Below, one piece after another: positions 1-6,531 of a stretch of 8,579 bases of DNA (position 1 is its first letter; each line of letters begins with the position of its first letter). The notes beneath the pieces were generated by a model. The model saw only the letters and a program-made list of their open reading frames with translations. It was not told the origin of the DNA and ran no database searches. The position numbers and the translations under genes were made by a program. Source of the stretch: Methanosalsum sp. (lineage in GTDB: Archaea > Halobacteriota > Methanosarcinia > Methanosarcinales > Methanosarcinaceae); assembly GCA_007127385.1 (NCBI GenBank), contig SKZM01000093.1:1-8579 (forward strand), read 5' to 3'.

Positions 1-539
1 ATGTATTTCTCCTGGAAGAAGACAGGAAAAGAATAGAAGATATTGATCCCGAAACTCTGGTTCCGGCTCCCGGGTTTGAATTCTGTGATCAGAACGGACG
101 GTTTTACACATGCGGCTATATCTTACAAACAAAACCAGATACCAGCTGTGTTTTTCTTGAAGATGGATACTGTGAAATATATTCCCGGAGACCCCTGATC
201 TGCAGAGTATACCCTTATATGCTCCATATGGAAGCTGACGAGTCAGGGAAAGTGGACTGGAGACAGATCAGTGGCTTAAATGAACATGGATACTACCATA
301 CTGAAATTGGCAGCAGTACGTGCATGAAAATTGCACAGGACACTAAAAAATACGAAATACAGTTTCAGCAACATATGATCGATTTTCTGAATACGGTCAG
401 GAAATATTTCAGGGATAATCACCTTCGACATGTTCCTGCAATGTACGACAGGATGATGAGAGCATATCAAAAAGGTGAAGATATTGAGATTATGGTATTC
501 TGCAATAATTCATTCAGAAAGCATTTGATCAGAATTTGA
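1..539 (+). CDS. YkgJ family cysteine-cluster protein, 5'-truncated
   Basis: The reading frame is open from codon 3-5 and gives 178 residues ending at a TGA; the true start is left of the window. The visible part begins in the segment that normally follows the N-terminal CxxCxxCC motif (L-x-E-E-D-R-K-R-I). It then shows the family signature C49-V-F-L-x-D-G-x-C57-x-I-Y-x-x-R-P-x-x-C67-R-x-Y-P, with further cysteines at 28, 37 and 107 (residues counted from position 3). This matches the putative zinc/iron-chelating YkgJ family (Pfam UPF0153/CxxCxxCC), a widespread group with no firmly assigned reaction. An internal ATG at 219 would cut off the signature cysteines, so it is not the start. The gene converges on the radical SAM gene with only 17 nt between the stops. 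The family assignment is strong; the biochemical role is unknown. Only the N-terminal cysteine motif is missing. Confidence 0.85.
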   Translation, partial: VFLLEEDRKRIEDIDPETLVPAPGFEFCDQNGRFYTCGYILQTKPDTSCVFLEDGYCEIYSRRPLICRVYPYMLHMEADESGKVDWRQISGLNEHGYYHTEIGSSTCMKIAQDTKKYEIQFQQHMIDFLNTVRKYFRDNHLRHVPAMYDRMMRAYQKGEDIEIMVFCNNSFRKHLIRI

Positions 540-556
540 GCTACAGATACTTACAT

Positions 557-1666
557 TCATCTATCCCAGGAACCGGTAACTTTTCCATCAAGAGCCATTT
601 TACCCAGTACTTTATTTACTTTCCTGCTTACCTCTGATGGCTGAGACCTCCAATACCCTGTGCCTGGAAGTGGTGTAAAATGGTGGGCCCGTACCTTTCC
701 ACCCTTACTGCATATCCATTTTATCAGGTCTATGCTCTGTTCCTGATCATAATAAGTTTCATCCGGAAGCCCGACTATAAAATCAACTACCGGAGATATG
801 CCATGATCAATACACCTCTCCACAGCAATAACAACATCATCTACATCATGTCCTCTGGACATTTTTTTCAACATTTCAGGACTGCCGGACTGTGCACCCA
901 TGTTAATGGTGCTGTTGGTACAGTACTCAACAATCAGCTCAAGTGCCCTGTCTGTAACAAATTCAGGTCTTACCTCAGAAGGAAATGTGCCAAGATAGAT
1001 GTTCCTGTTATCCAGACGATTGAGCTCAATCAGAAGTTTCTCAACCCGGTCATATCTGGGAGTTATACCATCACTGCCGTATGCGAATGCATTGGAGCTT
1101 GTAAACCTCAGGTCTAAATAATGTCTGGCACATTTTAGGATCGAGCTGATACTTCTGTGTCTCATTACATTTCCAAATAGATTGGGTGTCTGGCAGTATC
1201 TACAGTTCCAGGGACATCCCCTGCTCATCTCAATCGGGGAAAAGAGAATCTGGGGATCAAAACATGGATACCTGTCCAGTTCAACTCGATCCCTGTGACC
1301 TGTATAAACCATCCTCCCATCTTCAGATCTACAGGCAATACCCTTGACATGCCCCACACTGCTACCATTGAGAAGAGACTGGACAAGATGTGGGAGTGTT
1401 TCCTCACCTTCACCTATCACCACATAATCAAAGTATTCCAGTGTCTGTTCAGGTTCACCGGATGGATGGGGACCGCCTGCAATAAATATGGAATCGGTCT
1501 TCGCTCTTTTAACCTCATCGAAAAACATGTCAGACTGCTTTGTTGAAAAACTATAAATCATAATTCCGTTTTCTGGTTTTGTGCTAAAACAAGCACCTTT
1601 AATCAGGGGAGCAAGCGCTGCCAGGCTATATGCACTCTTACGGTTCCATCTGAAATGTATATCCAT
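557..1666 (-). CDS. Radical SAM protein with N-terminal cobalamin-binding-like domain
   Basis: This is a 369-residue protein. Residues 1-105 resemble the Rossmann-type B12-binding domain found before many radical SAM cores: G-G-P-H-P at 64-68, then F-D-Y-V-V-I-G-E-G-E-E-T at 79-90. No D-x-H-x-x-G cobalamin-ligand motif is visible, so cobalamin may bind without a lower His ligand or not at all. The radical SAM core starts at about 145 with C151-x3-C155-x2-C158, the triad that holds the SAM-binding [4Fe-4S] cluster. Later core elements are G-A-Q-S-G-S at 257-262 and F-I-V-G-L-P-D-E-T at 296-304. The layout recalls the methanogen families typified by Methanocaldococcus MJ_1487/MJ_0865, whose substrates are unknown; the subfamily choice is tentative. 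The ATG follows a T-A-G-G-T-A-G stretch and lies about 30 nt from a TATA-like box, 62 nt after the protease gene. It may therefore be read from its own promoter as well as by readthrough. Confidence 0.88.
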   Translation of the reverse strand: MDIHFRWNRKSAYSLAALAPLIKGACFSTKPENGIMIYSFSTKQSDMFFDEVKRAKTDSIFIAGGPHPSGEPEQTLEYFDYVVIGEGEETLPHLVQSLLNGSSVGHVKGIACRSEDGRMVYTGHRDRVELDRYPCFDPQILFSPIEMSRGCPWNCRYCQTPNLFGNVMRHRSISSILKCARHYLDLRFTSSNAFAYGSDGITPRYDRVEKLLIELNRLDNRNIYLGTFPSEVRPEFVTDRALELIVEYCTNSTINMGAQSGSPEMLKKMSRGHDVDDVVIAVERCIDHGISPVVDFIVGLPDETYYDQEQSIDLIKWICSKGGKVRAHHFTPLPGTGYWRSQPSEVSRKVNKVLGKMALDGKVTGSWDR

Positions 1667-1690
1667 CTACCTATTCAAGAACCATGAATT

Positions 1691-1706
1691 CTATTATAAA
1701 TTTTCG
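1691..1706 (-). promoter_or_regulatory. Putative archaeal promoter (BRE/TATA) of the radical SAM gene
   Basis: Read on the minus strand, this stretch is CGAAAATTTATAATAG: an A-rich BRE-like part followed by TTTATAAT (1700-1693). The box centre is about 30 nt before the ATG at 1666, so transcription would begin only a few bases before the start codon. This fits the leaderless or near-leaderless mRNAs common in archaea. It lies in the 62-nt gap after the protease gene. The call rests on motif and spacing only. Confidence 0.45.
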
Positions 1707-1728
1707 CTGTTCTGGAAATAAGGAGGAT

Positions 1729-2844
1729 TCAAACAATTGTAAAAGGCACAAGTGTAAAGCATGTAATTCCCAGAACAAAAGTAACTATTCCGATAAGCTG
1801 TCTGGCACCATCCAGCCGGGATTCATCATCCAGTGGTGACGGATGTCCTGCTGCAGCAAAAAATGAAAGCAGTATAGCCCACATTACCCATATGAATCCA
1901 TTGCTCTCCATAACATAGGTTACATAGATACCCAGTAAAAGCAGCACAAAAGGAGTTATGGAGGATATATATCTTGCTCTGTCACCGATCATTGCACGGA
2001 TTGCATGCCCGCCATCAAGCTGACCTGCAGGCATGAGGTTAAGTACGGTAATAAACATCCCCACCCATCCTGCAAAAGCTATAGGATGGATTGTTTCTCC
2101 TATAACTCCCATTGTATTCATTATTGCTGTAAACATCAATGGAAGCTGAATCTCGATCATACTCCCATCCTGGACAGGTACTGAAACCGGCTCAAGGGAG
2201 AGGCCAATTACAGTCACTATAACCGATGCAATCAGACCAATAATTGGACCTGATACTCCAACATCGAAAAGTGATTTTCGGTCAGGAATAGGACCCCGAT
2301 GGCTTATCATTGCACCCATTGTACCAATAATTGTCGGGAAGGGGATAAAATAGGGCAGTGATGTATTCATTCCATGTATCCTTGCTGCCACATAATGCCC
2401 CATTTCATGGGATCCAAGCACAGTCATGATAGCAAGGGTAAAAGGGAGACCTTTAATGATCCCTGCAGGATCATTTACAAAGTCCACCCCATACATAGCT
2501 GAACCTGCAATCATGGTAGTAAAAAAGGTGGCCACTGCAAGAACTATATTGATCCAGACCCTCTCCTTTCTTTTTTTAACCGGAGAGATCACCATAATAT
2601 ATTCACCCGGTTCATAGGTGAAACTTATCTGGTATCCCTTTGAATTGAACACAGTCCAGAGTCTACGGTAAATGGTATTTATATCCAGAAGAGGTGTTCC
2701 ATAAAGATAAATAAGGTCATCGGATCTGTTTATTTCATATACCTTAAATATTGAGTTAATCTCTTCAAAGTGAGATGATAATATTTCAGATGAGGTTTGA
2801 AAAGCAGCAGATTGATTTTCGGTGATTCTGTTATTATCAGACAT
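1729..2844 (-). CDS. M50 family site-2 protease (intramembrane zinc metalloprotease)
   Basis: This 371-residue protein is predicted to sit in the cell membrane and cleave transmembrane substrates. Residues 1-95 form a soluble, cytoplasmic-looking N-terminal domain. About seven or eight hydrophobic segments follow, at roughly 97-119, 131-155, 194-215, 234-249, 255-273, 293-312, 316-333 and 349-370. The zinc motif H146-E-x-x-H150 lies in the second segment. The second conserved motif N269-x-x-P272-x-x-x-x-D277-G supplies the third zinc ligand (D277). Together these define the S2P/RseP class of M50 peptidases, and the length fits archaeal members. The ATG is 15 nt after the AcnX small-subunit stop with no strong Shine-Dalgarno, which suggests co-transcription with the isoprenoid genes. 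The substrate is unknown. Membrane transcription-factor or signal-peptide processing is typical of the family but not shown here. Confidence 0.93.
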   Translation of the reverse strand: MSDNNRITENQSAAFQTSSEILSSHFEEINSIFKVYEINRSDDLIYLYGTPLLDINTIYRRLWTVFNSKGYQISFTYEPGEYIMVISPVKKRKERVWINIVLAVATFFTTMIAGSAMYGVDFVNDPAGIIKGLPFTLAIMTVLGSHEMGHYVAARIHGMNTSLPYFIPFPTIIGTMGAMISHRGPIPDRKSLFDVGVSGPIIGLIASVIVTVIGLSLEPVSVPVQDGSMIEIQLPLMFTAIMNTMGVIGETIHPIAFAGWVGMFITVLNLMPAGQLDGGHAIRAMIGDRARYISSITPFVLLLLGIYVTYVMESNGFIWVMWAILLSFFAAAGHPSPLDDESRLDGARQLIGIVTFVLGITCFTLVPFTIV

Positions 2845-2859
2845 TTTTTATATACAGCT

Positions 2860-3276
2860 TTAAATCTTATCTGTTATTTCTATGTAACCTTCAATTCCAT
2901 TTACTTTCAGAAAATCACCATCTTTGATCGTTTCATAAATGTCGATATCTGGCCTGTCGACCAGTGGGATATCTGAAATAATAGCACCAACTGCAACAAT
3001 CGGTTCAGATTCAAGATTTATCATGCCAGCAGGAGCAAAGCCGTTCTTTTTCAGCTGGTACAGAACATATGATCCTACGGTTGATCCTTTGCCAGAGGGA
3101 AATATGAGTACCGTGTCCCTGATACATTTCCCATACAGTTCATGATCTGGATCCACAATGATACCGGTCTCCGGATCCACATTCCCAAGGAATGAGATTG
3201 GATCATGAGACACCAGTGCAATACCTTCACCGGTTCCTTTTGAAATGCTTCTACACTGTATCCTAATTGGAATCAC
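2860..3276 (-). CDS. Phosphomevalonate dehydratase small subunit (AcnX small, DUF126)
   Basis: This 138-residue protein is the aconitase-X swivel-domain subunit. The signature is P-S-G-K-G-S-T-V-G-S-Y-V-L at 60-72, which in the family carries the putative catalytic serine (S65 or S69 here). Other family features are the N-terminal G-x-G-x-G-x-A-L at 14-21 and D-P-x-x-G at 34-38. With the large subunit it should dehydrate (R)-5-phosphomevalonate to trans-anhydromevalonate 5-phosphate. The start is GTG at 3276, inside the last codons of the large-subunit gene; the 14-nt overlap in another frame suggests translational coupling. An A-G-A-A-G stretch before the GTG is only a weak ribosome site. 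Other AcnX members act on hydroxyproline derivatives or aconitate-like substrates. Here the adjacent UbiD homologue and the archaeal background favour phosphomevalonate. Confidence 0.92.
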   Translation of the reverse strand: MIPIRIQCRSISKGTGEGIALVSHDPISFLGNVDPETGIIVDPDHELYGKCIRDTVLIFPSGKGSTVGSYVLYQLKKNGFAPAGMINLESEPIVAVGAIISDIPLVDRPDIDIYETIKDGDFLKVNGIEGYIEITDKI

Positions 3277-4444
3277 CCGCTTCTTCTATACATTCCTCAA
3301 TAGACGCATATCTTGCCTTCACCCTGCACATACCGGGAACATAATTGAAAGCCTTCCCGGAATTTACAGCCATGCACTCATAATTTTCACTTGCAGGAGA
3401 GACCACCATACAGGTATCACATACAACCTTTGCTCCACTTTCCTCAATCGCATCCACAATATGGCTGTACTTCTCTGCAATTTCCCTTGAAGTACATATC
3501 CACAGTTCCTTCTTCAATTTCCTGCCGTCAAGAAGATCTGCTATTTCTTCAAGTTCTGCAGGAGAGCAATGAGGACATCCAAGAGCAATGATATCACATA
3601 CTGACTTAAGTTCAGATGTACTTTCATAAACTCCCTGTATCTGTTCTTTTTCTATTGTGATGATTTCATCAGGCATTTCAAACTGCATATGACTAATCTC
3701 AGGTGTAACACCATCTACATGATAAAGAGCCACTGAGCCTGATGCAGCCATTGCAGCACCCAGAGCTTTAAGTTCATCGGGTTCAGGCCTTGAACTTAAG
3801 AAAAAAAGCGGAACGCGGTTTGAGATCATCTTTCCTGCCACATACCCAAGAGCTCCATAATCAGAACCTTTCAGATTGGATTCAACACGAACTGATACTG
3901 CAGGAACACGATTTTCATCAAGATGGAATCCATAATTTCCGGTTTTACCAATAAGTGCTGCAGAAAGGGCAGATGGCCCTCCTTCCCGGTTAGTCCTGGC
4001 ACCTATAACTGAATTTGCATAGGAGACTGCAGATGATTCACTCCATGCCACATGATCTCCCATGTTTAGCTGAAAACCTTTCAGATAATAAGGAGTGCAG
4101 GTACATTCAGATCTTATTCCAAGATTTTCATATATTTTTATTATCTCATTCTGTTTCCGGGCAAAATTCTGGGAAATACCCATTTCACTCCATTTTTCAA
4201 GATCCATTCCTGCCGGATTCAAAATCGAGGGAACCCTGACCTTTCCTTCCAGTGAGGATATCCATTCAAGACCTGCATCACCAATTGTCTTGTAGGATAC
4301 ACCTGCGATCTGAGCACTTTTTATAGGGATCAGTTCATCGGCTCCGTATATATCCCCAAGGGCAACAAGGATCTCCATGGCTTTCTGGAGAGTGGGACCA
4401 TATTCTCCCTGCATTATTTTTTCTTCTTCCTTTGTCAGATGCAT
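3263..4444 (-). CDS. Phosphomevalonate dehydratase large subunit (AcnX large, DUF521)
   Basis: This 393-residue catalytic subunit belongs to the aconitase-X group. It opens with the usual L-T-x-E-E-E-x-I-M-x-G-E-x-G and contains the conserved stretch S43-A-Q-I-A-G-V-S-Y-K-T-I-G-D-A-G-L59. Candidate iron-sulfur ligands are C116 (in C-T-P-Y-Y), C290 (in G-C-P-H-C-S) and C345 (in C-D-T-C-M-V-V-S-P), by analogy with the three-cysteine cluster of aconitase-like enzymes. The archaeal enzyme converts (R)-5-phosphomevalonate to trans-anhydromevalonate 5-phosphate in the cytoplasm; this is established for the Aeropyrum pernix enzyme, and transfer to this protein is by family and gene context. The ATG is 2 nt after the UbiD stop, and the 3' end overlaps the small-subunit start by 14 nt, as expected for an obligate complex. 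Length and start agree with archaeal homologues. Confidence 0.94.
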   Translation of the reverse strand: MHLTKEEEKIMQGEYGPTLQKAMEILVALGDIYGADELIPIKSAQIAGVSYKTIGDAGLEWISSLEGKVRVPSILNPAGMDLEKWSEMGISQNFARKQNEIIKIYENLGIRSECTCTPYYLKGFQLNMGDHVAWSESSAVSYANSVIGARTNREGGPSALSAALIGKTGNYGFHLDENRVPAVSVRVESNLKGSDYGALGYVAGKMISNRVPLFFLSSRPEPDELKALGAAMAASGSVALYHVDGVTPEISHMQFEMPDEIITIEKEQIQGVYESTSELKSVCDIIALGCPHCSPAELEEIADLLDGRKLKKELWICTSREIAEKYSHIVDAIEESGAKVVCDTCMVVSPASENYECMAVNSGKAFNYVPGMCRVKARYASIEECIEEAGDSN

Positions 4445-4446
4445 TT

Positions 4447-5718
4447 TTAATCACACTCTGGCATCTTTGCCCTTTCAAAAATATCTGCCTTACTGAGAAT
4501 CTTGGTTGCATCAATTCCGATCTTTGCTGTAGTACCATCCTCTGATCCCATGGGATCAAGTGTACTGCCCCTCACACCTGATATAATCATTATATCACGA
4601 TCCCCCCGTACACGTGTGGCAATTGCAAACTCAATATCATTTGGATCAAATATATCGATATCTTCATCCACGATTACCACGTGTTTGAGGCTTGTGTGTG
4701 CTGCAAAGGCAGCCATTATTGCATTCTTGCCGTCACCTTCAGTCTGCTTATCAATCTGAACAACTGCATGAAGATAGCAGCAACCCCCTTCTGTCAGAAC
4801 TACATTTTTCACAGAGGTTACCTCCTCAACAGCACGATATATTCGGGGTTCATAGGGAATTCCCATCATAAGCAAATGTTCAGGGCCTGCAGGCATTATA
4901 CCATGATAGATAGGGTCCCTGCGGTGCATTATGCGTGTGATATGGATCACCGGTTCTTTTCTTACATGATCATATGTCCCGGTAATATCAACAAACGGAC
5001 CTTCATCCACCGTTTCATCGGGATCGATATATCCCTCCAGAACAAACTCAGCATGGGGTACTTTGATACCATTACTGCACTCAAACAGTTCCACAGGTGA
5101 ACCTCTGAGCGCAGATGCATACTCAAATTCCTTTCCTGCAGGAACCCTTGTGGTTGATGCAAACGTGATTACCGGATCCGCACCAATTACAATACATACT
5201 GGTAATGGTTCATTTTTCCGGGAAGCCTTTTTGTGCATCAGGTATGTATGTCTGGGGGGTACAAGCCTTGCTGCCAGTTTATTCTTTCCTGCAACCATGA
5301 GCCTGTGGATTGCTGCATTCATGACTCCTTCATATTCAGCTACAACAATCCCTGCAGTAATATAGGCTCCCCCATCCTTTTCAAAATGAGTCATTATAGG
5401 AAGGGATGAAAGGTCCACATCATCCTCTATTACCTCCATTGTAGGAGATGTATCCACGATCCTGATTTCACCTTCAGGTTTTACTGTAGATAGTTTCTGT
5501 ATAATCTGTTCCTTTGGAACATTTAACATTGCAGCCAGCTGTTCCCTGGTACCCAGCAGATTCATGACAGCTTTCCTATTATTTATATCATTAAACAGAA
5601 CTGCAGATTTTTCCCTGCTTGCTATCACTGGTGCCTGGAATCTGGGAGAAACCGGTTTATTCACTTCAACCAGCATCTGATACTTCTTAAGCTGGTCAAT
5701 AAAACTCCTGTAGCTCAT
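4447..5718 (-). CDS. UbiD-family decarboxylase, probable anhydromevalonate phosphate decarboxylase
   Basis: This 423-residue prenylated-FMN-dependent decarboxylase is predicted to convert trans-anhydromevalonate 5-phosphate to isopentenyl phosphate plus CO2. UbiD hallmarks are the cofactor-binding N134-A-A-I-H-R-L, then A-A-R-L-V-P-P-R-H at 149-157, the acidic active-site segment H222-A-E-F-V-L-E-G, D-E-G-P-F at 238-242, and the C-terminal D-E-D-I-D-I-F-D at 351-358 with A-x-x-T-R. Upstream codons are open to an ATG at 5856. I choose ATG 5718 (M-S-Y-R-S-F) because the extension is hydrophobic and unlike the family, because it would overlap the divergent neighbour's start, and because a TATA-like box sits about 30 nt before 5718. 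It is the first gene of the operon with both AcnX subunits directly downstream, which is the reason for the mevalonate assignment over other UbiD roles. A UbiX-type prenyltransferase is needed for the cofactor and is not in the window. Confidence 0.92.
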   Translation of the reverse strand: MSYRSFIDQLKKYQMLVEVNKPVSPRFQAPVIASREKSAVLFNDINNRKAVMNLLGTREQLAAMLNVPKEQIIQKLSTVKPEGEIRIVDTSPTMEVIEDDVDLSSLPIMTHFEKDGGAYITAGIVVAEYEGVMNAAIHRLMVAGKNKLAARLVPPRHTYLMHKKASRKNEPLPVCIVIGADPVITFASTTRVPAGKEFEYASALRGSPVELFECSNGIKVPHAEFVLEGYIDPDETVDEGPFVDITGTYDHVRKEPVIHITRIMHRRDPIYHGIMPAGPEHLLMMGIPYEPRIYRAVEEVTSVKNVVLTEGGCCYLHAVVQIDKQTEGDGKNAIMAAFAAHTSLKHVVIVDEDIDIFDPNDIEFAIATRVRGDRDIMIISGVRGSTLDPMGSEDGTTAKIGIDATKILSKADIFERAKMPECD

Positions 5719-5738
5719 AGTGCACAGTATTAAATGCC

Positions 5739-5757
5739 AGGAAATATATATATTCCT
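5739..5757 (-). promoter_or_regulatory. TATA region of the isoprenoid operon, with near-palindromic flanks
   Basis: On the minus strand this reads AGGAATATATATATTTCCT. The AT core is a good archaeal TATA box centred about 30 nt before the ATG at 5718, so the mRNA would be leaderless or nearly so; consistent with this, no Shine-Dalgarno precedes the ATG. The five-base arms AGGAA and TTCCT are inverted repeats with nine bases between them, so the site could also be an operator overlapping the TATA box. The promoter call is reasonable; the operator idea is speculative because AT alternation makes such symmetry easy to obtain by chance. Confidence 0.5.
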
Positions 5758-5768
5758 CCATCGGGACA

Positions 5769-5790
5769 GATACACATTGATGATACACAT
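5769..5790. repeat. Direct repeat GATACACAT x2, 13-nt period, in the divergent promoter region
   Basis: GATACACAT occurs at 5769-5777 and 5782-5790, so the copies are spaced 13 nt start to start. They sit between the operon promoter and the PfpI-like gene, about 20-35 nt upstream of the operon TATA box. Two exact 9-mers within a 128-nt spacer suggest a regulator-binding site. No specific regulator can be named and chance cannot be excluded. Confidence 0.4.
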
Positions 5791-5833
5791 AATCAGGTGT
5801 CTCAATATTCCAGATAAACCTAAATTTATACAT

Positions 5834-5839
5834 GGGGGT
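5834..5839 (+). promoter_or_regulatory. Shine-Dalgarno-like GGGGGT before the PfpI-like gene
   Basis: GGGGGT ends 7 nt before the ATG at 5847. It is a purine-rich match to the anti-Shine-Dalgarno region, while the alternative ATG at 5832 has no such site. It is the main reason for choosing 5847 as the start. Confidence 0.5.
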
Positions 5840-5846
5840 ATATAAA

Positions 5847-6362
5847 ATGAAAGCACTTATATTTGCAGCTGACGGATTTGAAGATCTTGAACTGTTTTAT
5901 CCACAGCACAGGTTGAAAGAAGAAGGAATCGATGTAAAAATTGCATCTATGCAGAAAAACAGGATAACAGGAAAACATGGATACACATCCCAGGTGGATC
6001 TGAGCTTTGATGAAATTGATCCGAAACTATTTGATATACTGGTCATATCAGGCGGAAAAGGGCCAGAAAAGATGCGTCTTGACATGAATGCACTGGATAT
6101 TATAACACATTTCTTTGAAGAGGAAAAACCAGTTGCAGCAATCTGCCACGGGCCACAGATGCTGATCTCTGCCCGTGTGATCAGGGGTAGAATCGCAACA
6201 TCCTATATTGGAATAAAGGATGATATCATAGCTGCAGGAGCAGAGTATCTTGACCAGGAGGTTGTGGTTGACAACAATCTAATCACTTCAAGACATCCCG
6301 CAGATCTATATGCGTTTGGAAGGGAGCTTGTTAAACTGATCCGAAAGCCAGGGATAATGTAA
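5847..6362 (+). CDS. PfpI/DJ-1 family protein (class I glutamine amidotransferase-like)
   Basis: This 171-residue cytoplasmic protein has the DJ-1/PfpI fold. The nucleophile elbow is A-I-C100-H101-G-P. E12 lies in the F-x-x-D-G-F-E-D-L-E-L segment and E74 in G-G-K-G-P-E. C100, H101 and E74 match the numbering I recall for the Pyrococcus PfpI catalytic triad, and the length is close to PfpI's 166 residues. The C-terminal T-S-R-H-P-A-D-L-Y-A-F at 147-157 is also typical. Family members are described as proteases, deglycases or chaperones; the activity here cannot be decided. The start at 5847 is preferred over the in-frame ATG at 5832 because of the GGGGGT ribosome site and because M-K-A-L-I-F is the normal N-terminus. 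It is transcribed divergently from the isoprenoid operon across a 128-nt spacer. Confidence 0.92.
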   Translation: MKALIFAADGFEDLELFYPQHRLKEEGIDVKIASMQKNRITGKHGYTSQVDLSFDEIDPKLFDILVISGGKGPEKMRLDMNALDIITHFFEEEKPVAAICHGPQMLISARVIRGRIATSYIGIKDDIIAAGAEYLDQEVVVDNNLITSRHPADLYAFGRELVKLIRKPGIM

Positions 6363-6484
6363 CTTCACTTTACCTGCCAAATAACAGAGTAAAAATTATA
6401 TTATATACACCATTAATCTTATTTCCTGTATGAGTAGCAGGCCATAGATAATATGTTACAGTAATATATCACACCAGGTCAGCA

Positions 6485-6492
6485 ATATAAAT
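6485..6492 (+). promoter_or_regulatory. Putative TATA box of the 130-residue hypothetical gene
   Basis: ATATAAAT lies about 44 nt before the ATG at 6532. Transcription would begin near 6513 and leave a leader of about 20 nt. The 169-nt spacer after the PfpI-like gene is AT-rich and holds no other gene that I can support. Motif and distance are the only evidence. Confidence 0.35.
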
Positions 6493-6531
6493 GCAAAAAT
6501 ATTAATCATTAAAGACTGAGATAATAAGTTA

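Noticed and set aside
680..1117. Plus-strand open frame of 145 residues
   Set aside because: It lies wholly opposite the radical SAM gene, whose motifs are clear; the translated product has no recognisable domain.
2846..2854. TATATAAAA stretch just before the M50 protease ATG as a promoter
   Set aside because: It ends only 1-2 nt before the ATG, so transcription would start inside the gene; the 15-nt intergenic gap points to operon readthrough.
4681..5100. Plus-strand open frame of 139 residues
   Set aside because: Antisense to the UbiD-family gene; no supporting motif or promoter.
5719..5856. 46-residue N-terminal extension of the UbiD protein starting at ATG 5856
   Set aside because: The added residues are hydrophobic and unlike UbiD family N-termini, overlap the start of the divergent PfpI-like gene, and would place the TATA-like box inside the coding region. 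ATG 5718 gives the normal N-terminus.
6363..6531. Possible small RNA or hairpin (CCTG...CAGG near 6426-6442) after the PfpI-like gene
   Set aside because: The stem is only four base pairs with a long loop and no T-tract; the spacer is simply AT-rich.
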